In this document: positions 1 through 8,624 of the stretch, piece by piece
Layout: each line of letters starts with the position of its first letter
Position numbering within the stretch: position 1 is the first letter of the stretch
Origin: Glandiceps talaboti
Taxonomy: Eukaryota; Hemichordata; Enteropneusta; Spengelidae
Reading direction: 5' to 3'
Length of the DNA: 12,500 nucleotides
Assembly (NCBI RefSeq): GCF_964340395.1
Contig: NC_135571.1
Coordinates: 6,907,953 to 6,920,452, forward strand
Notes under the pieces: model-generated
Database searches by the model: none
The model's input: only the letters and a program-made list of their open reading frames with translations
Told to the model about the DNA's origin: nothing
Made by a program: the position numbers and the translations under genes

Positions 1-58
1 CACCATATTGAACCCGAGATTATTATCAGCTGTGTCGACTTGTCTGAGGTCACAGAAG
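1..58 (+). other. Possible 3' end of an upstream exon with splice donor
   Basis: A strong consensus 5' splice site (AGAAG followed by GTAAGT) lies at 58/59. The 58 bases before it are open in frame 1, reading HHIEPEIIISCVDLSEVTE, and also in frame 2; frame 3 has a stop. This could be the tail of a coding or 5'-UTR exon that begins outside the window. The stretch is too short to recognise a protein family, and donor-like hexamers also occur by chance, so confidence is low. No downstream partner exon is evident. Confidence 0.22.
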
Positions 59-410
59 GTAAGTCAACCTTCGATATTTTATGCGCCATTTTTCCGGCCT
101 GCTTTGCAAAAATCGCTTGCTGAATTGAACTATAACATATATAACCGAACGATATCACTCACTCAGACTTCTACCCACCACCTGATTTTTATATTATGTT
201 CAAAGTGCATTTGGTACGATGTAGAAACGTAAAGGCTACAGTTTGGTATCAGACGTTATTCAATGATGAAACGATATGCAGTAACGTAACGTTGAAGCGA
301 TTTTACATGGGCATCATTATTTTATCGTTCTACCGTTTAGTCTATCTGTCTGTTATATTTCTCATTTTATTGTATTTTTGCGTACTAAAATTTCAGCATC
401 CAAACCCCAT
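59..410. other. Non-coding, no feature recognised
   Basis: The sequence is AT-rich and unique-looking. The short ORFs here have no recognisable composition or motif. If the donor at 58/59 is real, this would be intron. Confidence 0.5.
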
Positions 411-411
411 T

Positions 412-455
412 AGGGAGTGTCCAGATTTTACTTCCAGGGGGGCCCGGAGGATTTT
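412..455 (+). repeat. Left terminal inverted repeat of the MITE-like element
   Basis: It pairs with 1074-1117 on the opposite strand. The first 23 bases are identical, and similarity continues through a G-rich stretch and GGAGGATTT. Confidence 0.75.
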
Positions 456-677
456 CAGGAGGGGCCATCAATTTTTCCCAGGATAAATTGGGGGGGGGGG
501 GGAACAAAAATTTCACAATTTTCTAAGGGGGAGATCATGGAAAGAAACCACGATTATTTAATGCAACATAAATCGATCTGCAATTCTGTCACTTCTCAAA
601 GTAACTTGTCCGCGAGGATGTGCAAGACTTGTTTCATCACTATCAGTGTTATCATCAGTACATGAATTTATTAATAA

Positions 678-930
<253 letters not shown>

Positions 931-1073
931 TACATTGTGTATGTATAGTGTGTTTGTGTATGTGTGTAAGTCTATGGGGGCATGGAAAAAATCAAGAACT
1001 TGCAGGGTGGGCATAGATTTTTCGCAAGCTTTTGTAGGGGGGGGCATGAAAAAAATACACAAGGAAAAGGGGA

Positions 1074-1117
1074 AATCCTCCGGGGTCCCCCTCGAAGTAA
1101 AATCTGGACACTCCCTT
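1074..1117 (-). repeat. Right terminal inverted repeat of the MITE-like element
   Basis: The reverse complement begins AGGGAGTGTCCAGATT and matches the left terminus at 412-455 with a few substitutions (for example TTCGAGGG against TTCCAGGG). Confidence 0.75.
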
Positions 1118-1118
1118 A

Positions 1119-1680
1119 ATAGAGGGATGAAAGATAAACACTCCAAATGGGAAGTATAAAAATGTTAAACACAGTAACCAGGGTGTTAAACTGTTCAAGA
1201 TGTTGTCATTCTTTTACGATATTCTAACCTAACATTCTCAGGTTTCAAATTATGATAAGAAGTTTTAAAGAGCACACAAAATGGCTGTCAACTAAAGATA
1301 CCTACAGAATACGTTTGCGAGTCAGGCATGTGTGTATGTTGGCACTCCAGTAGAAGTTTATGGGGGAGTGGGGGTACAAGAGTTAATTAGTGTATGATAT
1401 TCAAATGAAAACCTGCGAAATATATGTCTTACTGAACTATCTCTATATGCCTATTATAGTATTACTAATAGGCATGTGATAATTTCATTCTATTTGTTAC
1501 AAATACGTCCAATTTCATCTAACTTCGCCGAGTGTCATAAACATATTTTTATCTTAGGCCATACAATATTGATTGATGAGGATATCACTTCATACTCGCA
1601 GACTCATTACAAACGAAAATAAAAACAAGTTGTGATACATTGTTACTACCTGACCCACTGCAGTAGACTAAATAAAATGT

Positions 1681-1682
<2 letters not shown>
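1119..1682. other. Non-coding, no feature recognised
   Basis: AT-rich intergenic or intronic sequence. I see no long ORF, RNA gene or clear repeat in it. Confidence 0.5.

Positions 1683-1764
<82 letters not shown>
1683..1764. repeat. (TA)n dinucleotide microsatellite
   Basis: About 40 uninterrupted TA units, self-complementary and able to extrude as a cruciform. It abuts a long imperfect hairpin on its right side. Confidence 0.97.
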
Positions 1765-1765
<1 letters not shown>

Positions 1766-1811
1766 CAGTATCAAGTAAGATACACAGGAGTCGTATCTTA
1801 CTTCATACTGT
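1765..1811. repeat. Hairpin / inverted repeat next to the (TA)n tract
   Basis: Arms 1765-1783 and 1793-1811 are complementary at 18 of 19 positions (ACAGTATCAAGTAAGATAC against its near-perfect reverse complement) around a 9-base loop. Pairing resumes beyond a 2-base bulge (TTAT/ATAA flanks). It may be a small foldback element or the centre of a palindromic MITE into which the TA tract expanded. Confidence 0.75.
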
Positions 1812-1913
1812 GTTATTTATACCGCTCTACATACATGTGTATTGAGCAGTGTTTACTCCAGTAAAGACATATTACACATATTACATATACTGAATTTATA
1901 TATACCCCCCGGT

Positions 1914-2118
1914 ATTTTAGTAACACATAATGGGAAAAATACTAATAATTCCTTCGATGATGCTTCGCACTGTTCGACAAGGTTAGGTTAAACTGGCTGC
2001 AAGTTTCAAGTCTCGATTTTAGTAACTCATATGGGAAAAATACTAATAAATAGTTACGATAATAGCATCGTGAGTTTCGCTTTCAAATCGCTATTTCACT
2101 TCAGTATCATATTCCATG
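1914..2118. repeat. Diverged tandem duplication, period about 100 bp
   Basis: The core TTTTAGTAAC-CAT-ATGGGAAAAATACTAATA occurs at about 1915-1950 and again at about 2018-2050. Weaker similarity follows in each copy (TCGATGATGCTTCGC against ACGATAATAGCATCG). Function unknown; an old tandem duplication or a repeated element fragment. Confidence 0.6.
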
Positions 2119-2550
2119 TTCCTTTTGTCATTGTGACATCTGTGCATTTACGGATATACGAACTAGTTATATTTAAGCTTATCTGATACCAAAACGATGT
2201 AAAAAAATATTCGTTGTTTCGCTGCATCATTGTTAGTTTAGTTAGTTGTGTCATCTTCGCAAGCCAGATCATATTTCCGCTGACGTAACAAAATATGCAT
2301 ATTTTATCAAATAACGCTGCCGTAAAAGGGAATGTAATTTACGACGATGAACTTGCACATCAACTAAGTAGCGTGCTGTCAATCAACTGGTAGGAACGCA
2401 GTTAGCGGTCATTTCATGGCCATCGATTTCACGCTTGTATGGTGTCAAGTTGTCTTGGAGTAATTAATTGATCTCTGCGTGCTTCCCAGGGAAATGATTG
2501 GAACGACAATGATTAGTGCCAGAAGTCCCTAATTACGAAACTGCTATTCT
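2119..2550. other. Non-coding, no feature recognised
   Basis: No ORF with recognisable protein character, no RNA gene and no obvious repeat. Confidence 0.5.
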
Positions 2551-2845
2551 GAGTAAAAGGTCAAATAACACACATTTTCGGCACTAGGTCCTTATGACCA
2601 TAAGTCAAATTTAAATAAACATTTTCCATTAGCTGTGTTCACCCATGAACATTTTTGAAACAGTATGGGAAAATATCGTTTGAGAAATAGGCCAAACCAT
2701 ATTTTTGGCTCTAGGTTCTTATGACCCCAAGTCAAATTTAAACAACTATTTTTCTCAATTATCTGGCTTCACTCATGGCAATTATTAGTGACAACGGAGA
2801 AGAAACAGTAAACTATCAGAAAATATCATTACATCAGGGCTATTG
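2551..2845. repeat. Diverged tandem duplication, period about 131 bp
   Basis: Copy 1 starts at 2551 (GAGTAAAAGGTCAAA) and copy 2 at 2682 (GAGAAATAGGCCAAA). Both continue through GGC-CTAGGT-CTTATGACC-AAGTCAAATTTAAA and a CACYCATG segment, and copy 1 ends in GAAACAGTATGGGAAAATATC, matching a gapped version near 2805-2827. Neither copy is coding. Confidence 0.65.
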
Positions 2846-2912
2846 AGAAACGTGTGATTTCTTGAGAATGACTAACCAAACAATTTTTTTTTTCACTCCG
2901 CTCATTGACACT

Positions 2913-4380
2913 GAATACTAATAATATAAATTTATATATCGGCTAATATCCACAGAAACAGTGATCAGAGCCGCTTAAAATACAAAACACTCATAAAAAG
3001 TAAAACGGTGACATCTAAAAGAAGGCAAGATTTAAAAGATGTGTTTTCAGCATACGTTTAAAAACATTAGAATTATTACAATGGCGGATTTGGAGAGGGA
3101 GATTCCATAAACCTGGTGAAGCAACACTGGAAGCCCTGTCACCATGTTTTCGTCCGGGCTGTAACAGTACTAAGTTTAAAATGGTCAGCAGAACGTAAAC
3201 TACGCCCCGAGACATAGAGACTGACCAACTCACTAAGGTATGGAGGACCAGGACCATGAAGACATTTAAAAGTGATGACTAAGATCTTATAAATAATACG
3301 TTGATGATGTACTGGCAACCAATGTAATTCCTGTAGAAGTGGCGTGGTATGAACATGACGTTTCGAACGTGTAATAATTCTGGCTGCAACATTTTGTACA
3401 TATTGAATGCGATTTATAGAGTACTAAGGTACACCGTGTAACAATGAATTGCACGAATCAATGCGAGAGGAAAGAAGCGAATGAACTAGTTGTTCAGTGG
3501 CAGGCCTAGAGAGATATTACGAACAAGAGCAATACGGCGAATATGAAACATGGAAGAACGACAAATCATGACTAACACGAGGCTTCATTGTGAGACAAGA
3601 ATCAAGGATGGCTCCAAGGCTCTTTGCCTGACACTGGGCAGAAATCAATGCGTCACTAATATGAATATTTTGTGCACCATTGTAAGCAGGGTCATAATTT
3701 CCAGAAAAAATAACAAATTTTGTTTTATCGTCATTAAGGCAAAGGAAATTTGAAGACATCCAAGCTCTGACATCGGAAATACATGATTCAAGATTTCTAA
3801 CTGTATCATCGTAATTTGTAGGGGGGAAAGACATGTACAAATTGGAGTCATCGGCATAGAAATGGTATTTACAACCATGGCTAGCAACCATATCACCCAA
3901 AGGAGATGTGTAAACATTGAACAAAATCGGGCCAAGGACTAGGAGGTACACCTGTATCACGAGGGTAATATGGTGACTGACATGCATTACCAGAGATACC
4001 TAGACGATCACGCAAGCGAGTTAACAAAAGCTTGTGATTAACTGCATCAAAAGCAGCTGAAAGATCTAATAAAACCAAGACCACATGGTGCTTAGAATCA
4101 AGAGTACATAGAATGTAATTTGTAACCTAGAAAGCAGTCTAAGTAGAATGACCAAGTTTGTAAGCCAATTGTAAAGGTTCGTCTAAGGAATTTGAAGCGA
4201 TGTGGGCTTTTAGTCTAATAGCAACAATGCGTTCCAGAACTTTCGATAAAAATGGCAGATTAGAAACTGGACGATAGTTTTTAAGAACTAACTTTTTATT
4301 CACGTTTTTGCCCAGTTATCTTTACAAATACAGGTCGGCCTTTGTGAGAATCAGAAATTACACACACATAAACACAATTA
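2913..4380 (-). mobile_element. Degraded L2/CR1-like non-LTR retrotransposon (LINE), 5'-truncated
   Basis: Read on the minus strand, the element runs from reverse transcriptase sequence at its left border (about 4330-4380) through the RT C-terminus at about 3015 to a 3' tail. The tail has the AAGCG ... GATATATAAATTTATATTATTAG arrangement typical of L2/CR1-type LINEs, which commonly end in a 'GCGCTATATAAAT' segment plus short tandem repeats. The N-terminal endonuclease domain and the first part of the RT are missing, as expected for a 5'-truncated insertion. Family assignment comes from remembered motif patterns, not from a database search. Exact ends are uncertain by tens of bases, especially on the high-coordinate side. 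Confidence 0.8.
3015..4330 (-). pseudogene. LINE reverse transcriptase, broken
   Basis: On the minus strand the translation shows hallmark Jockey/L2/CR1-type RT blocks in order. KNYRPVSNLPFLSKVLERIV lies near 4230-4290. LAYKLGHST is followed by a nonsense codon at 4139-4141, where active relatives usually have Glu. Then come LLDLSAAFDAVNHKLL (around 4050), a damaged GVP...LGPILF block near 3930 with a short deletion and frameshift, the catalytic FYADDSNLY (3840-3865), and NDDKTKFVIFSG (around 3720). Another frameshift falls near 3540. The extreme C-terminus reads GDRASSVASPGLWN...LKTHLLNLAF before a stop at 3015-3017. In life it would copy LINE RNA into DNA at the target site. The multiple stops, frameshifts and the missing endonuclease mean it is not functional. 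Confidence 0.85.
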
Positions 4381-4436
4381 AAGAAATCACACATTAATTA
4401 AAATTGTTTAAAATGAAGATTCACAAAACGGTATTA

Positions 4437-4960
4437 GATCAGCATATCAGATCAGATCAGATCAAATCATATTATATTAAATTATATATCATATTATATC
4501 ATATTATATTATATCATATCATATCATTTCATATCTTACATTATATCTCATATTATATTATATTATAACATATCATTTCATATATTATACTATATCTCAT
4601 ATATTATATTATATCACACCATATATCATGTCATGTCATATCATATCTTATATATCATATATCATATATCATATATCATTTCATATATTATACTTTATCT
4701 AATAAAATATATCATATCATTTCATATTTTATATTATATCTCATGTCATATTATATCATATATATTATATCAAAATATTATATCACATTCTCATATCACA
4801 TCATATATCATGCCATGTCATATCATATCATATCATATCATATATCATATCATACCATATCATACCATATCATATATCATATCGTATATATCTCATATAT
4901 CATAGCACATCATATCGTATCATACCATATCATAATGATGTAATATCATATGACATAGAA
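4437..4960. repeat. Degenerate AT-rich satellite built on ATATC / TCATA units
   Basis: About 500 bp are made almost only of TCATA, TTATA and TATATC words, beginning with a short (GATCA)n run at about 4440-4468. The unit length varies (5, 7 and 10 bases), which suggests slippage of a pentamer with point mutations. It starts just beyond the left border of the LINE. Tyr/Ile/Ser/His-rich ORFs within it are repeat artefacts. Confidence 0.93.
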
Positions 4961-5236
4961 TATAGTGATTTTGACACGGTGTTATATGTACATGATGGGA
5001 TTGAGGTCAATCAATGATATCAAAACAATATAGTAGAAAAATACTCTAAAGATTTTTTCATCATCAACAATTTAATATATACCAATTTTCAATCCATATA
5101 TGGCCACTTTAAATCTTCAATACTAAAATTCTATGTACGTATATTTTTTAAATATTTTTTTTTAAAATTTATTTCCTTCACATAATAAGTAATAACATAG
5201 AAGTTATTTATATAATGCATATATAATACTAGGAAT
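4961..5236. other. AT-rich non-coding DNA
   Basis: Low-complexity A/T runs, including T-runs near 5145-5165. No gene signal. Confidence 0.5.
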
Positions 5237-5430
5237 GTTTTTACGTTGATGCCTGTAGTTTGGTGATAAATTTGCTCACTGGGTCAGGGACCATGACCTC
5301 TGCACGATAACATGTATAGCTACACAGAAAATACCACGTGATTCTTTTTACATTGATGAGTCAATGCCTGCTCCAGTTGTTTGGTGATAAAATTTATTCG
5401 CTGGGTCAGGGGTCATTTCGTCTGAGCAAT
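5237..5430. repeat. Diverged tandem duplication, period about 105-110 bp
   Basis: Copy 1 (from about 5237) and copy 2 (from about 5344) share TTTTTACRTTGATG, then GTTTGGTGATAAA, then CGCTGGGTCAGGG or CACTGGGTCAGGG. Copy 2 carries a small insertion after TTGATG. Non-coding. Confidence 0.6.
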
Positions 5431-7976
5431 GAAAAAAAATGGAAATAAACTTTGCTAAATGTTTTGCTTATTAAAGGGAAGTGAATCTAATATGAGAAAA
5501 GCGGATTAAAGGTACTTCATGATGTAATTGAAATATTTATTGATATATGTAATTCAAATTCTTGATGAAAACTCTCGTGTACAACTTTAATTTGATCAAA
5601 TACATACCGTTGTGAAATTGCCAATGACTTATAAGTGGCATAAGGTGAGTTTGCATGTTTCTACTCGAGTGAAAATCTTGATTGCCTGTTCTCAACTTGT
5701 ATAATCTTGGCTAGTAAAGTCATAGTTATTCTCTATTGTAGAGAATATTAATTAGTATTGATGCACTTTAATAACAAATAACGAGACCCCCCTCGACGCG
5801 TGTATGTAAATGTGACTTCTTATTATTTATTTATTTGTTTTGATTTTTTGTAAACATCATAACTGATTATTATGATATAAGTAAAAGGAAAGATTCATTG
5901 TGAATTCATTCTGTTTTTTAAAACTCTTGGATAAAAACCAGATAAAATATGTGGGTTTCGTTCAGTTTCACATTTCCGTATGGAGTTTGGCCTAGTATTG
6001 TTCAGTGCTTGTATTGTTACATAAACATAATAATAAAAGCAACAATGGACAATACATATAACACTCATATACCACTATAGATTGTTTTCTGAGTTTCTGA
6101 ATTTAACATATATATAGGTGCCAAGCAAGGTCCTTACGTCACTTCCGCCTAGCTTCGGATCGATGCCAACTCAATACTGATCAACGTCAACGAAGAATTT
6201 TATCTCCTTGAACATCTAAGTTTATAACAATTTTGATCACAAGATATCTATCGCTTTTACAATCTTGGTCCCGATGTTCGGGTCACTATGGAAACGTTAA
6301 ACACATATGTTTTCTATAGAGGTATGAGATCTTACAGAATCATGTATAAATCGAATACCTCAATAGCCCCAATCTTGTAGCCTAACACGCCTATCCCATA
6401 ATATGTAATGTATCTCATACAATACTCTATGAGGTATGTATCTCATAAACAAAGTACACACCGGTGTGGCTATATATATATATCACTTGTACGTACAGTC
6501 GCAATTAGTGTTACTTGTTCTCATTTTTGTGGACCTAATTCACAACACACTTATAAACTATTGCTACCAACGTTTATTAGTATTACGTCTCCTTTTCTTG
6601 CCAAACCTGTATTTCCGACTAATTTGGTCATTGCGTCTGTCTTTCTGTATATTTACACAAAGTATGAAAATATTTGCTACACTTGGATAGATTCAACACT
6701 TCACATTGACCCCATTGCGATGGTTCTGTGCAGCTAGACACGTCGTCATGTGAAGTTTGACGGATCAGATTACAAATTATTCTTGTGCCGGTCTATTTCT
6801 GGAATTTGTGAAATCAAGGCTGCCCAACAACTCCAAATCTCTTGATCTCTCTACATAACACACATGGAACAGAAACCTAGGGCAATAAATTATTGACAAT
6901 GTTTTGAAACATCAAAACTTGATTTCTCATAGCCTCCATCTGTAACAGACATACAGATTTCCGGATAAGGCAGCTGTGACGAAGTTGTCAAATGCAGCTG
7001 ACGCAGAATTGCATATGCTGACTACCTTATGACCTTGCTCACGACCTCAATATGTTTGGGAAACAGTTTACAGTGTACTACGAGATATATCTGTTTATAA
7101 TATCATGATATACGACCACATAAATACCATTTAGGAATGCACAAGCATGTAGTGCCACAATTCAGAACTGATCGAAGAAAAAAATCAGAAATCCGATGTT
7201 TGTACTTGAAGAAGAAGGGAGTTACAGAACTCTACCCTTTACAAGATCATAAACAGATTGTTATGTCGGAGAAGCAAAAATATTTAAAGTTTCATAATTT
7301 ATCATAATCTGTTTAACAGTATGGTGATAATTAAGGCAACAAGGTGCTCTGTTGTCAATGGCAACAATATAATGCATGTGATGGACAACTTACTACCAAA
7401 CTGAGCATGCGCTGATGGACAGGACAGTCGGAAACTAGAGTTGGATATAAATATGTGTTTGCGGTAAATACTTAATAGGTGGATTTATAAGTATTATAGG
7501 GTGTTTCTCTGGCAAAGGTCAGGAAAAAATCTCTTTCTTAAGTAAAGGTGGTCTATTAATCAAGGCTAGATATTTTGTGGTTACAAAGAGAGTGACAAGT
7601 TGTTTAAGGTGGTGAATGATTCATGTTTATCAATGAAATATGCTACCACATTTTCACCATTCAAGATGGCGTATTTACAAGTTCCTTATTGAAAAGAATC
7701 ACTTGCATTGTACTCCCATCGATAGTTATTGAAAGCCTTTGAATTATTATTACAGCATGTAGCTGACAGTGTTTGGTATGTGAGCTGGTAAAAGTGTGAG
7801 GTATTTATGAAAACACATACGTAAAAAAAAACAGTCTGTTGTTTGGTTAACCTACATAGAGGAATGCACTACACATTCAACGAGATTCAGATATTTTCTT
7901 TTTCAGATTTTGTATTTGAATCATTCCGTAAACTATTACACAAGTACGCAGATTTAGAATCATTAATATTGTTTGG
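5431..7976. other. Long intergenic or intronic stretch without recognised genes
   Basis: No ORF here has recognisable domain character; the longest (6408-6737, plus strand) is hydrophobic by composition but matches nothing I know. Small items: a perfect mini-hairpin ATTCTC/GAGAAT near 5731-5749; repeated TGTATCTCATA words near 6410-6450; a TATAAAT box-like word at 7446-7452; a YY1-like CAAGATGGCG at about 7662-7671; and a good splice-acceptor-like TATTTTCTTTTTCAG ending at 7906. None is convincing alone. Confidence 0.45.

Positions 7977-8070
<94 letters not shown>
7977..8070. repeat. (TGAT/ATTG)n tetranucleotide microsatellite
   Basis: About 23 near-perfect tetranucleotide units. It is joined without a gap to a LINE/SINE-like 3' terminal segment (8071-8130), so it is probably the expanded tail of that element. 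Confidence 0.97.
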
Positions 8071-8072
<2 letters not shown>

Positions 8073-8130
8073 ACGCTTTTTTTCCAGTATTGTCCTAGAT
8101 CCTCAGGACGCCTTCCAGAGAAAATTTGTG
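7977..8130 (-). mobile_element. 3' end of an L2-like LINE or dependent SINE with (AATC)n tail
   Basis: Read on the minus strand, the sequence GGCGTCCTGAGGATCTAGGA, then CAATACTGGAAAAAAAGCG, then (TCAA)n resembles 3' ends of L2/CR1-type elements, which often finish in a GGCGC...CTGGAAAAGCGC segment followed by short tandem repeats. Only about 60 bp of non-repetitive element remains, so the family is inferred. Its orientation matches the longer LINE at 2913-4380, but its tail sequence differs, so it is a separate insertion. Confidence 0.5.
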
Positions 8131-8393
8131 GTTGACCAGTGATTACGTAACGTATATCAGCTTTTTTATTCAGGGACGAGATGAAAGATAGAATAATTAC
8201 TGTAAAAGACTGATTATTTGTGTATTTTTTCCGTTATAGGTCTGAATGTGGACATCTGAATAACTACATCATGCTGATCGTCTCCCTTCCATACTCCCAC
8301 TCTCTCTGAGTTTGGATCAGAGTGTCTTCCAGCAAAAAGTATGCAATTAGAAGATGCAACCAATAAAGTGAATTTCATTACCAATAACTGATT
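8131..8393. other. Upstream region of the glycosyltransferase gene, no clear element
   Basis: Non-coding on the plus strand; a minus-strand ORF (8214-8468) has no recognisable character. It probably belongs to the 5' UTR, promoter or last 5' intron of the downstream gene, but no TATA box or start site can be assigned with confidence. Confidence 0.35.
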
Positions 8394-8444
8394 GACTTCG
8401 GAAACGGTATGCGCAACCGAAGAGAAGAAGAAGAGTTGTTTATC

Positions 8445-8486
8445 ATGATCTGCACACAAATGTGTCATGGTGCAATCTTATATTGA
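8445..8486 (+). other. Upstream mini-ORF 1 (13 codons)
   Basis: It reads MICTQMCHGAILY then TGA. It shares the first residues MIC with the main ORF because it lies in a tandem copy of the start region. It could act as a uORF if transcribed; no evidence of translation. Confidence 0.3.
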
Positions 8487-8529
8487 AAGACTTTCGACCA
8501 ATCGAAAACAGGACACAGAATCAGTTATA

Positions 8530-8574
8530 ATGATCGGCAAATCATTGTCTCGTCTTGTCATCTTGAATTCATAG
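8530..8574 (+). other. Upstream mini-ORF 2 (14 codons), paralogue of the real N-terminus
   Basis: It reads MIGKSLSRLVILNS then TAG, against MICKSLFRRVILKF at the start of the main ORF. The 95-bp offset is not a multiple of three, so it is out of frame with the main ORF. Either a relic of a duplicated N-terminus or a regulatory uORF. Confidence 0.35.
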
Positions 8575-8624
8575 ACTTTGGGGATGGTATGTACAATCGA
8601 CATTAAGAGGAAGAGACATATACA

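Noticed and set aside
4633-4943. ORFs of mostly Tyr, Ile, Ser and His
   Set aside because: They come from the ATATC-type satellite; no real protein character.
6408-6737. 109-codon ORF, partly hydrophobic
   Set aside because: It overlaps another ORF in a second frame, matches no motif I recognise, and its length is possible by chance in AT-rich DNA with a TA repeat.
8071-8087. Splice acceptor CTTTTTTTCCAG
   Set aside because: It falls inside the minus-strand LINE/SINE-like tail, where the T-run is the element's own A-run, so there is no independent support.
8214-8468. Minus-strand 84-codon ORF upstream of the GT31 gene
   Set aside because: It runs into the tandem repeat array and has no recognisable domain or context.
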